Shown here piece by piece: positions 45,045 through 53,987 of a DNA stretch of 61,633 nt. Position numbers and translations under genes: made by a program. The notes under the pieces were generated by a model. That model saw only the letters and a program-made list of their open reading frames with translations, was not told the origin of the DNA and ran no database searches. Positions within the stretch are counted from its first letter, which is position 1. Each line of letters opens with the position of its first letter. Source of the DNA: Pseudolabrys sp. (lineage in GTDB: Bacteria; Pseudomonadota; Alphaproteobacteria; Rhizobiales; Xanthobacteraceae); assembly GCA_022843325.1 (NCBI GenBank), contig JALHNV010000011.1, positions 1 through 61,633 on the forward strand. The letters are read 5' to 3'.

Positions 45045-46247
45045 TCAGGTCCCCGGCCCGAAAGTTCGTGGCGCCGGGCTGACCGGCTGGCCGCCGCCCG
45101 GCGTGACGCGCAGCACGGCCAGCCCGCGCTCGTTGATGCCGTCGGAGCGGAAGCGGAACACGCCGTCGATGCCGGCAAAGCCGGATGACGTCGTCAGCGT
45201 CGCTTCGCTGAAGCGCGCCGGGCCCTGCGTCTTCACCAACGCGGCGATCAGCGCCACCGCGTCGTAGGCGAGAGTCGCCGTGCGCACCGGCTCCTGGCCG
45301 TAGCGCGCACGATAGCGGCCGGCGAAAGCCTGGAAGCCGGCCTGCTCCGGCGCGGTGAACCAGCCGCCCTGAAGCGCCGAACTGGCGTAGATGCGCTGCT
45401 CGTCCCACAATCCGCTGCCCAGCAACTGAACGCGCTGTGTGTTGACGCCGTTGGCGGTGAGTGCGGCGACAAGCTGCGGCGCCGCCTCGGCGCCGTCGGG
45501 AATGAAAATACTGTCGGCCCGGCTCGCAGCCAGCGCGACGCGGCGTGCCGGTTCGGCCATGCGACCGGGCTCCATCGAATATTTTTCCAGTGCCACAACG
45601 CGGCCGCCGCGCCGTGCGACCTCCTGCTGGAACGCCGCCTCGACCACGCTGCCATAGGCGTTGTCCGGCAGCAGCGCCGCGAACGAGCGCTTGCCGCGCG
45701 AGATGGCGTAATCGACGATCCGTTTGACATCGGACTCGGGCAGGAAGCTCAACAGATAGACGCCGCGCGCGGCCACACTGGCATCCGTCGAGAACGCAAT
45801 CACCGGCACGTTGCGCGACCGCGCCACCGCGCCGACGGCGCTGACCGATTGGGCGAACAGCGGGCCGACAATGATCTCGGCGCCTTCGGCAAGCGCCTGC
45901 TGCGCAGCGGCTTGCGCGCCTTGCGGGGTGCCGCCGTCGTCTTTGACCAGCAACTGGATGTTGGGCTGATTGAATTCGGCCAGCGCCAGATCGGCCGCGT
46001 TCTTCATCGACAGCGCGGCGATGCCGGCATTGCCCGGCGCCGACAGCGGCAGGATCAGGGCGACGCGAATTTGTCCGGTGCCAATGACCGCCGCGGGTGC
46101 CGGTTCGACCGGAACCGGCGTGCTGGTAAACTGTTCGCCGGTGCCGGCGCAGGCGGTCAGCATCAGGGCGGTCGCGGCAGCGGCGAGCGCGCCACGGGCG
46201 CGGCGCCACAGCGGCGGCAGAATTCGGTGCGGAGACATCCCCGACAT
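45045..46247 (-). CDS. Penicillin-binding protein activator (LpoA/LppC-like lipoprotein)
   Basis: The 400-residue protein starts MSGMSPHRILPP and has a lipobox ending LTAC near residue 33. A periplasmic-binding-protein type 1 fold follows (VALILPLSAPGNAGIAALSMKNAADLALAEF; LVKDDGGTP; IIVGPLFAQSVSAVG). This matches the C-terminal domain of LpoA, which activates PBP1A, without the N-terminal TPR domain of the E. coli protein. Ligand-binding or leucine/isoleucine/valine-receptor-like annotation is the alternative. GGGAGCG precedes the ATG at 46247. It is divergent from rsmI, the usual arrangement. Confidence 0.85.
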   Translation of the reverse strand: MSGMSPHRILPPLWRRARGALAAAATALMLTACAGTGEQFTSTPVPVEPAPAAVIGTGQIRVALILPLSAPGNAGIAALSMKNAADLALAEFNQPNIQLLVKDDGGTPQGAQAAAQQALAEGAEIIVGPLFAQSVSAVGAVARSRNVPVIAFSTDASVAARGVYLLSFLPESDVKRIVDYAISRGKRSFAALLPDNAYGSVVEAAFQQEVARRGGRVVALEKYSMEPGRMAEPARRVALAASRADSIFIPDGAEAAPQLVAALTANGVNTQRVQLLGSGLWDEQRIYASSALQGGWFTAPEQAGFQAFAGRYRARYGQEPVRTATLAYDAVALIAALVKTQGPARFSEATLTTSSGFAGIDGVFRFRSDGINERGLAVLRVTPGGGQPVSPAPRTFGPGT

Positions 46248-46385
46248 GGTCGCTCCCAAACGTAACCCCCGAGGGTACCCGTAACTTGAATTGCGCATTT
46301 TGTCCCGCAAAAGTTAAATCAATGAAAAAGATAGAGAATCCGCCCGGGTCATGACGCGCGCCCGGTCTTTCTGTACGGTGCCCCC

Positions 46386-47312
46386 ATGTCCAGGATCGAT
46401 CATGCCGCTGCCGCCGGCCGCTCGCGCCACTATGCGCCCTACGGCGCGGCCATCGAGGCGCCGCAACCGCCCGGTGCGCTCTATCTTGTGGCCACGCCGA
46501 TCGGCAACCTCGGCGATATCACGCTGCGTGCGCTTGAAATCCTCGCCGGCGCCGATGTCATCGCCTGCGAGGACACCCGCGTCACGCGCAAGCTGACCGA
46601 GCGCTACGGCATCGCCACGCCGCTTCTGGCCTACCACGAGCACAATGCCGGCGAAGCGCGGCCGAAACTGCTGGCGCGGCTGGAAGCCGGCGAAGCAGTG
46701 GCGCTGGTGTCCGACGCCGGCACGCCGCTGATTTCAGACCCGGGCTACAAACTGGCGCGCGAAGCGGCCGAGGCCGGGCATGCGGTCATCGCTTTGCCCG
46801 GCGCGTCGGCGGTGCTGGCGGCGCTGAATGTCGCCGGCCTGCCGACCGACCGGTTTTTCTTCGAGGGCTTCCTGCCGCCGAAATCCGCCGGTCGCCAGAA
46901 GCGCATCGCCGAGATCGCGGCGATCCCGGCGACGCTGGTGCTGTTCGAGAGCGGCCCGCGCCTCGGCGCCGCGCTGGCCGATCTGGCGGAGGGGCTCGGT
47001 CCGCGCCAGGCCTCGGTGTGCCGCGAACTGACCAAGCTGCACGAGGAAGTGCGGCGCGACGATCTCGCGGGTCTGGCGGCAGCCTACGCTGCGGATGATG
47101 CCGAGACGCGGGGCGAGATCGTGATTGTCATCGCGCCGCCCGCCGACGATGCTGGCGACGCCGACGACGTCGACGCCATGTTGCGCCAGGCGCTGGCGCG
47201 GGTGTCGGTCAAGGACGCGGTCGGTGAAGTGGCGCTCGCCACCGGGCGGCCGCGCCGCGAGGTCTATCAGCGCGCGCTTGAACTGGCGAAGGATGGCGGT
47301 GATGCCCCGTAA
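46386..47312 (+). CDS. rsmI: 16S rRNA (cytidine(1402)-2'-O)-methyltransferase RsmI
   Basis: RsmI 2'-O-methylates C1402 in the 30S decoding centre. The 308-residue tetrapyrrole-methylase-fold protein shows [19 protein letters not shown] (about 32-50), [29 protein letters not shown] and [14 protein letters not shown]. The C-terminal [23 protein letters not shown] helix is characteristic. About 30 extra N-terminal residues precede the core. Its end overlaps the yraN start by 11 bases. Confidence 0.96.
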   Translation: MSRIDHAAAAGRSRHYAPYGAAIEAPQPPGALYLVATPIGNLGDITLRALEILAGADVIACEDTRVTRKLTERYGIATPLLAYHEHNAGEARPKLLARLEAGEAVALVSDAGTPLISDPGYKLAREAAEAGHAVIALPGASAVLAALNVAGLPTDRFFFEGFLPPKSAGRQKRIAEIAAIPATLVLFESGPRLGAALADLAEGLGPRQASVCRELTKLHEEVRRDDLAGLAAAYAADDAETRGEIVIVIAPPADDAGDADDVDAMLRQALARVSVKDAVGEVALATGRPRREVYQRALELAKDGGDAP

Positions 47313-47709
47313 CGATGAGCCCCCCGTCGGTTTTGTGTCGCGGCTGCCGTCGGCGGAAGACCGCAAGATTGCCTTCAACCGCGGCATCTCGGCCGAAAGT
47401 CTCGCCGCCGCCTGGATGATCGGCAAAGGCTATCGCATTCTGGCGCGGCGCTTCCGCTGCGCCGCCGGCGAAATCGATATCGTCGCCGCGCGCCGGCACT
47501 TGATTGCGTTCGTCGAGGTCAAGGCCCGCGCCACGCTTGATGGCGCCGCCGAATCGGTAACCCCGCGTCAGCGCCAGCGCATCATCGGCGCCGCTGAAAT
47601 CTGGCTGGCGAAGAACCCGCAGGTGAAATTCAAAGACCTGCGCTTCGATGCGATCCTGATCGCGCCCGGCAAAATCCCGCAGCACATCCCCGGCGCGTTT
47701 GAGACCTGA
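47302..47709 (+). CDS. YraN/UPF0102 family nuclease-like protein
   Basis: The 135-residue protein has the restriction-endonuclease-like fold of UPF0102: [22 protein letters not shown], then [21 protein letters not shown]. The G-E-I-D and E-V-K residues form the usual PD-(D/E)XK-type active site. A short [19 protein letters not shown] end follows. Function is not established. The start ATG at 47302 lies inside rsmI, so it is translationally coupled. Its stop codon touches that of the convergent chemoreceptor gene without any spacer. Confidence 0.9.
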   Translation: MPRNDEPPVGFVSRLPSAEDRKIAFNRGISAESLAAAWMIGKGYRILARRFRCAAGEIDIVAARRHLIAFVEVKARATLDGAAESVTPRQRQRIIGAAEIWLAKNPQVKFKDLRFDAILIAPGKIPQHIPGAFET

Positions 47710-49434
47710 TTACGCGCTGAGCCGGTCGAAGAACTGATCGACCTGGCTGCGGATACGGCCCGCGACGCTGCCGAGATCGTCCGCCACGCATTTCACGGCC
47801 GTGGCGCTGGCGCGCGTATCGGCGGTGGCGGCGCCGACCAGATTGACCTCATCCGCGGTATCGATGGTGCGCTTGGCCGCGGCATCGACGCTGCGGGCAA
47901 TCTCGCTGGTGGCGGCGCCCTGCTGCGTGACGGCGGCGGCAATCGCGCCGCTGATCGCGCCGATCTCACGGATGGTATGCTCAATCGCGGTGATCGCTTC
48001 GATCGAGCGCACGGTGGCGCGCTGCATGCCGGCGATCTGCGCGCCGATCTCTTCGGTGGCCCGGCTGGTCTGGCCGGCCAATGCCTTCACCTCCCCGGCC
48101 ACCACGGCGAAGCCGCGGCCGGCTTCGCCTGCGCGCGCCGCCTCGATGGTGGCGTTAAGCGCCAGCAGATTGGTCTGCTCGGCGATGTCGTTAATCAGCT
48201 TGACGACGTCGCCGATACGCGCCGCGGCTTCGTCCAGCTCCTTGACCGCCAGATTGGTGCGGCCAGCTTCACTCACCGCCTTGGTGGCGATGGCGTTGGA
48301 CTGAGCTACCTGCCGGTCGATCTCGTTGACCGATGCGGACAGCTCGTCGGCGGCGGAGGCAATGTCGCGCACATTATTGGACGCGTCGGCCGATGCTGCT
48401 TCCGCGCGCGCCGTCTTGCTCGATGCGAGGTCAGCGGTCATCGCCAGTTGTGTCGAGGCCGCAAGCATTTGATCGGAGATGCGGCCGAGTTCGGACAGCG
48501 TGCTCTCGACCTCGGTTGAGAACCGCGCGATTTCGGCGGACATCTGCTCCTGACGCCGGATGCGCGTTTCGGTATCGTCGGTCACCGTGCGCTTGAGTTC
48601 TTCGTTGCGGCGCATGGCCTTCTGGAAGACTCCGATCGCACGGGACAGCGCGCCGATTTCATCCTGGCGGTCGTTGAACTGAACTGACATTTCGCTGTTG
48701 CCGGCGGCAACCGACTCCGTGAGCAGCGTAATGGCGGCCAGCGGCCGTGCCACGTTGCGCGACATCACCAGTGTCCCGGCCACGGCCAGCAGACTGGCCA
48801 GTGCCGCCAGGACACTCAGCCACAAAGCCGTCATGTCGATACCGTTTTTGATCTTCTGATAGACATCGAACGTGCTGGCTTTGTAATGCGCCGCCAGACT
48901 TTCGATGTCGGCATTGAGTGCTTTGCGCAAGGCGCGGTTGGCTTCATTGTCGCCCCACACGCGGGCAGCCGATGGACCGACCGTCACGCCGAGACGCGCC
49001 AGCTCATTGCGGAATTCGATGAACTGGGCGAGGCGCTGGAAGAACGGGCTTACCCGCTGGCTTTCTTCAGTGCCGACAGAGCGCTTCCAGCCCTCGACCG
49101 TCTGGGCGATCTGCTGATTGAAACTGGCAATGCCGTCGGCGTAGACTTTTGCGGTTGCCTGATCGGGCGACATGTAGACACCGCGTGATTCCATCACCAC
49201 GGCATAAATCAGACCGTTCACCCGCTCCACCTGCCAGGCGCCTTCGTTGGCCGCTTCAAACGCGCTGGTCAGTGTCGAGTGGTAGCGCGCGTTGGTGACG
49301 GCAACGACCGCCAGCGCGATCGTGATGGTGGCCATCAATGCGAAGATCGCATAGAGCTTGGCGGCGATCGATAGCTTCGGCACTGTCACGATTGGCCCCC
49401 GCGCCATACTCTCAATGGTATCCAGGGCACGCAT
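47710..49434 (-). CDS. Methyl-accepting chemotaxis protein
   Basis: The 574-residue receptor has a first membrane span (about 23-47) and a periplasmic domain of about 150 residues with a four-helix look ([37 protein letters not shown]). A second span (about 203-227), HAMP ([18 protein letters not shown]) and the signalling domain with the hairpin [20 protein letters not shown] and [15 protein letters not shown] follow. No C-terminal NWETF-type pentapeptide is present. No che genes are nearby, so it feeds a system encoded elsewhere. The ligand is unknown. The ATG at 49434 is used; a second at 49407 is possible. Confidence 0.93.
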   Translation of the reverse strand: MRALDTIESMARGPIVTVPKLSIAAKLYAIFALMATITIALAVVAVTNARYHSTLTSAFEAANEGAWQVERVNGLIYAVVMESRGVYMSPDQATAKVYADGIASFNQQIAQTVEGWKRSVGTEESQRVSPFFQRLAQFIEFRNELARLGVTVGPSAARVWGDNEANRALRKALNADIESLAAHYKASTFDVYQKIKNGIDMTALWLSVLAALASLLAVAGTLVMSRNVARPLAAITLLTESVAAGNSEMSVQFNDRQDEIGALSRAIGVFQKAMRRNEELKRTVTDDTETRIRRQEQMSAEIARFSTEVESTLSELGRISDQMLAASTQLAMTADLASSKTARAEAASADASNNVRDIASAADELSASVNEIDRQVAQSNAIATKAVSEAGRTNLAVKELDEAAARIGDVVKLINDIAEQTNLLALNATIEAARAGEAGRGFAVVAGEVKALAGQTSRATEEIGAQIAGMQRATVRSIEAITAIEHTIREIGAISGAIAAAVTQQGAATSEIARSVDAAAKRTIDTADEVNLVGAATADTRASATAVKCVADDLGSVAGRIRSQVDQFFDRLSA

Positions 49435-49493
49435 TCTGACGGTAAAATGTTAACACACTGTTTTCCTTAACCTATCGTTGGTCCAAGACGCTC

Positions 49494-50438
49494 ATGACGC
49501 TTAAAATCGCGGTGCAGATGGATCCGATCCAGCGGATCAACATCAAAGGCGACTCGACGTTCGCGCTGATGCTGGCGGCCCAAAAACGCGGGCACACCCT
49601 GGCCTATTACACCCCGGATCGGCTGGCCCTGCTGGACGGACGGCTGTTTTCGACGGTCGAGGCGCTGACCGTGCGCGACCAAGCCGGCGATCATTTCACG
49701 CTGGGCGAGCCACGGCGGGTCGCGATGTCGGAATTCGACGTGGTGCTGCTGCGCCAGGACCCGCCGTTCGATCTGGCCTATATCACCACCACGCATTTTC
49801 TCGAGCGCATTCACCCGAAGACTTTGGTCGTCAACGACCCCACGCATGTGCGCAACGCGCCGGAAAAGATCTTTGTCACCGAGTTTCCCGACCTGATGCC
49901 GCCGACTTTGGTGTCGCGCGATCTCGCCGAGATCAAGGCGTTTCGTGCCGCGCATGGCGACATCGTCATGAAACCGCTTTACGGCCACGGCGGCGGCGCG
50001 GTCTTCCGCATCACCCGCGACGACCTGAATTTCGGCTCGCTGTTCGACATGTTCACGGTGACCTTCCGCGAACCGTGGGTGATCCAGAAATATCTGCCGG
50101 CGGTGAAGGAAGGCGACAAGCGCATCGTGCTGGTCGACGGTGAGTTTGCCGGCGCGGTCAACCGCATTCCGGCGGCCGACGATCTGCGTTCCAACATGGT
50201 GCGCGGCGGCGCCGCGGCGGCGACCGAACTGACGCCGCGCGAGCGCGAGATCTGCAAACGGCTGGGCCCGGCGCTGCGCGAACGCGGCCTGCTGCTGGTC
50301 GGCATCGACGTGATCGGCGACTTCATCACCGAGATCAACGTCACCTCGCCGACCGGCATCCGCGCCATCAAGAACCTCGGCGGGCCGGACATCGCGGCGA
50401 TGGTGTGGGACGTAATCGAGAAGAAACGCGGCAACTAG
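49494..50438 (+). CDS. gshB: Glutathione synthetase
   Basis: GshB joins gamma-glutamylcysteine and glycine. The 314-residue ATP-grasp enzyme begins [20 protein letters not shown] and has [41 protein letters not shown] (ATP-binding loop), [21 protein letters not shown] and [27 protein letters not shown]. The length and all motifs are typical. It normally follows yraN; here a reversed chemoreceptor gene lies between. Its TAG shares the bases CTAG with the stop of the convergent cytochrome gene. Confidence 0.98.
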   Translation: MTLKIAVQMDPIQRINIKGDSTFALMLAAQKRGHTLAYYTPDRLALLDGRLFSTVEALTVRDQAGDHFTLGEPRRVAMSEFDVVLLRQDPPFDLAYITTTHFLERIHPKTLVVNDPTHVRNAPEKIFVTEFPDLMPPTLVSRDLAEIKAFRAAHGDIVMKPLYGHGGGAVFRITRDDLNFGSLFDMFTVTFREPWVIQKYLPAVKEGDKRIVLVDGEFAGAVNRIPAADDLRSNMVRGGAAAATELTPREREICKRLGPALRERGLLLVGIDVIGDFITEINVTSPTGIRAIKNLGGPDIAAMVWDVIEKKRGN

Positions 50439-51424
50439 CGTTTCGCGGCGCGCTCTTTCTTGAGCCGCTCGATCTCGGCCCGGATCGGCGCGAAGGGTCC
50501 GTATTTATGCTGCTGCGCGCTGAAGCCATCGGCATATGGGCCGAACGGTGTATCGAGCGGCTTCTGCAGCAAATCCGGAAAGTCCTTGTCGGTGCCGGCT
50601 TTCCGCGGCCGCGGCTGCGACACCACATAAGCGGCGACGTCCCAGGCATCCTCGACGCTGAGCTGCGGGTTCAGGTAGTCCGCGCCATGCGGCATGTTGA
50701 AGTGCACGAAGTTGGCGATGGTGGTGAGCCGCGCCATGCCGGCACCATCGTTAAAGCTGTCGGGTCCCCACAGCGGCGGCATCATGTAGCCGAGCGCGGT
50801 GTGGGGACCGCTGTTGCGAATGCCTGAGCCATCGGTGTTGTGGCAGGACACGCAGGCGCGCAGATAAATGGCCCGGCCACGCACTGGATCGGCAGCGCGA
50901 TCGAGCTCCGGCATGTTACCGGCGCCCATACCAGGCAGCTTCTGCCCGGCCGGCACGCCGGTCGACAGGAATTCGATGTAGGCGACCATGGCGCGCATCT
51001 CGGGCGAGTCATCCGGCAGCGCGCGGCCGTTCATGCTGCGGGTCATGCAGGCATTGAGGCGATCTTCGATGGTGATCTCGTTGCCGGAACGTGAACTGTA
51101 TTGCGGGAAGTCGCCATAGAGGCCGAACAGCGGCAGACCGAACTTCCGGGTGCCGGCCTGGAGATGGCAGTTGGTGCAGGCGAGATTGTTGCCGGCATAG
51201 CGCTTCGATGCATCCGCCACGTTCGGGCCGATATGGGCGTAGGTCGCGGTGATCAAATCGCGGCCTTCGCGCACCTGCATGCCATGGGCATCGCGCGGCA
51301 GCGCGCCGATTTCCGGAACGGTCCACACCGGCGCGGTCTGCGCCGGCAGTCGAACCGTCGCCGCGAGCGTCGCGGCGGCCAACAGAAAGACAACGACGGT
51401 TGCGCGGCGGGCTGTCATGGACAC
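50435..51424 (-). CDS. Dihaem cytochrome c, TsdA-type thiosulfate dehydrogenase candidate
   Basis: The 329-residue exported protein (signal peptide about 1-30) has two haem c sites, CTNCH (83-87) and CVSCH (191-195). The first domain also has [12 protein letters not shown], whose Cys126 matches the unusual axial cysteine of TsdA, the periplasmic enzyme that joins two thiosulfates into tetrathionate. The [14 protein letters not shown] and [14 protein letters not shown] segments fit too. A general c-type cytochrome is the alternative. No sox genes or electron acceptor gene are adjacent. Its stop overlaps the gshB stop (CTAG). Confidence 0.8.
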   Translation of the reverse strand: MSMTARRATVVVFLLAAATLAATVRLPAQTAPVWTVPEIGALPRDAHGMQVREGRDLITATYAHIGPNVADASKRYAGNNLACTNCHLQAGTRKFGLPLFGLYGDFPQYSSRSGNEITIEDRLNACMTRSMNGRALPDDSPEMRAMVAYIEFLSTGVPAGQKLPGMGAGNMPELDRAADPVRGRAIYLRACVSCHNTDGSGIRNSGPHTALGYMMPPLWGPDSFNDGAGMARLTTIANFVHFNMPHGADYLNPQLSVEDAWDVAAYVVSQPRPRKAGTDKDFPDLLQKPLDTPFGPYADGFSAQQHKYGPFAPIRAEIERLKKERAAKR

Positions 51425-51456
51425 CGCCGATTATGGGCCGAATAGCAGCTGCGCCG

Positions 51457-51651
51457 CTAGCCGGTGACGGCCAGCGTCTCCGGCTCCCAGCCGCCGATCG
51501 AGAACACGATCCGCTGGCGGCCGAGCTGGACGTGCTGCACTTCCCAGATCAGCTCCTCGACATCGGAATTGGCGGCCTCGGCTTCGCGCCGCGCCGAGCG
51601 CGCAAACTGCAGATCGTTCTCCATCGCTTTGCGGTCGATCATCGTGGTCAT
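51457..51651 (-). CDS. Possible small helical protein
   Basis: The 64-residue predicted product has an N-terminal coiled-coil-like helix (ENDLQFARSARREAEAANSD) and a strand-like end (RQRIVFSIGGW). It is acidic and soluble. Heptad-like spacing argues for a real gene, but no strong Shine-Dalgarno is seen (AAGG well upstream) and two further ATGs lie within the first ten codons. It lies between the cytochrome gene and the divergent comM. Function unknown. Confidence 0.45.
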   Translation of the reverse strand: MTTMIDRKAMENDLQFARSARREAEAANSDVEELIWEVQHVQLGRQRIVFSIGGWEPETLAVTG

Positions 51652-51769
51652 CCCGTTGGTGGGCCTTGGGACAGAACGTAGAACGAGTCGTTTTGTTCTG
51701 CAAATGTTCTTGCTGAATCTTCACAATTCATTTACTACTCTGGCGGGTACCTGGTTCGGGCACAATCGA

Positions 51770-53308
51770 ATGGTCCAGCGCGTCACCACGGTCGCATTCG
51801 AGGGCATCGACGCCCGCGCCGTCGATGTGCAGGTGCAGGTCGCCCCCGGCCTGCCCGCCTTCAATATCGTCGGCCTGCCCGACAAGGCCGTTTCCGAGGC
51901 CAAGGAGCGGGTCCGCGCCGCGTTGATTGCGTCGGGGCTGGCGCTGCCCGCCCGCCGGATCACCGTCAATCTGGCGCCCGCGGACCTGCCCAAGGAAGGC
52001 AGCCACTACGACCTGCCGATCGCGCTGGGGCTGATGGCCGCCATCGGCGCTATGCCACATGACGCGCTGGCCGGGTTTACCGTGCTGGGCGAACTGGCGC
52101 TCGACGGCGCCATCGCGCCGGTGGCCGGCGTGCTGCCGGCGGCGATCGGCGCCAATGCGCGGGCGCAGGGACTGATCTGCCCCGCCGCCTGCGGGCCGGA
52201 GGCGGCATGGGCAAGCCCCGAGATCGAGATCGTCGCGGCGCAATCGCTGATCCAGCTCGCCAACCACTTCAAGGGCACGCAGGTGCTGTCGCGGCCGCAG
52301 CCGAAGATCCGCGAGCTCGACGGCCCGCCGCTCGACCTCGCCGACATCAAGGGTCAGGAGAGCGCCAAGCGGGCGCTCGAGGTCGCCGCCGCCGGCGGCC
52401 ACAATCTTCTGATGGTCGGCCCGCCCGGCGCCGGCAAGTCGATGCTGGCCGCACGGCTGCCGACAATTCTGCCGCCGCTGTTGCCGGCCGAATTGCTGGA
52501 AGTGTCGATGATCGCCTCGGTCGCCGGCGAAATCGAGGGCGGCGCCTTGACCAACAAGCGGCCGTTCCGCGCGCCGCATCATTCGGCGTCGATGCCGGCG
52601 CTGGTCGGCGGCGGTTTGCGGGCGCGGCCGGGCGAGATTTCGCTGGCGCATAACGGCGTGCTGTTCCTCGACGAAATGCCGGAGTTCGCCGGCCAGGTGC
52701 TCGATTCGCTGCGCCAGCCGCTGGAGACCGGTGAAGTTGCCATTGCCCGCGCCAACCACCGCATCACCTATCCGGCGCGCTTCATGCTGGTGGGCGCCAT
52801 GAACCCGTGCCGTTGCGGCCGCGCCAGCGATCCCGGCTTCGCCTGCCGCCGCGGGCCCAATCTGCGCTGCGCCGCCGACTATCAAGGCAAGTTGTCCGGC
52901 CCGCTGCTTGACCGCATCGATCTGCACATCGAAGTGCCCGCGGTGACGGCTGCCGATCTGATCTTGCCGCCGCCGTCGGAGGGCAGCCGAGAGGTCGCCG
53001 CGCGCGTCGCCCGCGCCCGCGATATCCAGACCGCGCGTTACGCCGCGCTCAACCTGGCGAACGTGCGCTGCAACGCCCACGCCAGTGGCCCGGTGCTGGA
53101 AGACATCGCGCGTGCCGACAAGGCCGGACTCGCCTTGCTGCGCGACGCCGCCGACCAGATGCACCTGTCGGCGCGCGGCTATCACCGCGTATTGCGGGTC
53201 GCCCGCACGCTGGCCGATCTCGACGGCACAGAGAATGTCGGCCGCGTGCACCTGGCCGAAGCCTTGTCCTACCGCGCGCTCAGCGAGGACCAGCGGCGGG
53301 CGGCGTGA
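51770..53308 (+). CDS. comM: ComM/YifB family AAA+ ATPase (Mg-chelatase-like)
   Basis: The 512-residue protein is a full-length YifB/ComM: an N-terminal Lon-protease-like domain (VQVAPGLPAFNIVGLPDKAVSEAKERVRAAL), a Walker A (VGPPGAGKSML, near 218-228), Walker B LFLDEMPEF, and MNPCRCG with a four-Cys zinc-like site. A C-terminal Mg-chelatase-type domain (LSARGYHRVLRVARTLADL) completes it. ComM is a bidirectional helicase aiding branch migration during natural transformation; in Alphaproteobacteria its role is less studied. The ATG at 51770 starts MVQRVTTVAF, normal for the family. An in-frame extension upstream overlaps the small minus-strand ORF and is rejected. Confidence 0.94.
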   Translation: MVQRVTTVAFEGIDARAVDVQVQVAPGLPAFNIVGLPDKAVSEAKERVRAALIASGLALPARRITVNLAPADLPKEGSHYDLPIALGLMAAIGAMPHDALAGFTVLGELALDGAIAPVAGVLPAAIGANARAQGLICPAACGPEAAWASPEIEIVAAQSLIQLANHFKGTQVLSRPQPKIRELDGPPLDLADIKGQESAKRALEVAAAGGHNLLMVGPPGAGKSMLAARLPTILPPLLPAELLEVSMIASVAGEIEGGALTNKRPFRAPHHSASMPALVGGGLRARPGEISLAHNGVLFLDEMPEFAGQVLDSLRQPLETGEVAIARANHRITYPARFMLVGAMNPCRCGRASDPGFACRRGPNLRCAADYQGKLSGPLLDRIDLHIEVPAVTAADLILPPPSEGSREVAARVARARDIQTARYAALNLANVRCNAHASGPVLEDIARADKAGLALLRDAADQMHLSARGYHRVLRVARTLADLDGTENVGRVHLAEALSYRALSEDQRRAA

Positions 53309-53395
53309 GCGGTTCCAACTTAAGAGAACGGTAACCATAAACGTGTAACTTTCCGGCATTGCGCGCCGATCGCCGCGCGCACGCCGGAGGAGTCG

Positions 53396-53890
53396 ATGAC
53401 GCGCACGCAGATCGTTTCGATGCTGGCGCTCGCCGTCGCGGTTCCGGTCGCGGCAGCCGGTGCGTTTTTATCCGCTTCACCATCGGCGTCCGCCCGGCCC
53501 TGCTTTGTCGCCGGCAATACCGGCTATGAAGTCACCGCCAGCGCGACGGCGCACGTCACCGTGCGCATCGATAACAGCGCTGCCCATCCGAACCTGCGCC
53601 TGCAACTGGTCGATGACCCGGCTGCGGCCGATTTCGTGCTGGTCGATGACGGCGACGCGATGCAGGCCTGCAAGGCAATCCCGGCCATCACGCGCGTCCG
53701 CCTCGATCCCGCCGCTGCGACGCCCGACCTCACCGTGGCGCTGTCGCGGGAACCGGCCGACCACAAAATCTTCGTGCAGTCGGCGAATTTTACCGAACAG
53801 GACGCCGCCGCTTTGTTCGCCGTCATCTGGCAGAGCACACCGAAGTCCGTCGCCAATGCGGCCCACGGCGCCTACGCCACGCGCCGCTGA
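53396..53890 (+). CDS. Small secreted protein of unknown function
   Basis: The 164-residue protein has a signal peptide (about 1-34; MLALAVAVPVAAAGAFL, cleavage near SARP). The compact mature domain of about 130 residues contains two cysteines (ARPCFVAG and MQACKAIPA). Strands such as HVTVRIDN, LRLQLVDDP and ADFVLVDDGD look like a periplasmic alpha/beta domain, a type found beside comM or sensor kinases in Hyphomicrobiales. No function is known. It precedes the hybrid kinase by 97 bases and may share regulation with it. Confidence 0.7.
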   Translation: MTRTQIVSMLALAVAVPVAAAGAFLSASPSASARPCFVAGNTGYEVTASATAHVTVRIDNSAAHPNLRLQLVDDPAAADFVLVDDGDAMQACKAIPAITRVRLDPAAATPDLTVALSREPADHKIFVQSANFTEQDAAALFAVIWQSTPKSVANAAHGAYATRR

Positions 53891-53987
53891 GGCGCTTAAC
53901 CGCGCCTTCACCACGTTCGAGCTTGCGCCCCGCGCGGTGCCCGCAAGCCAATGAAATTGCAACAGTGATCGGGCCAAATGGCCCGCC

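Noticed and set aside
51728-53359. 543-codon minus-strand frame over comM
   Set aside because: It is a composition-driven shadow of comM, with an Arg/Gln/His-rich non-protein-like translation.
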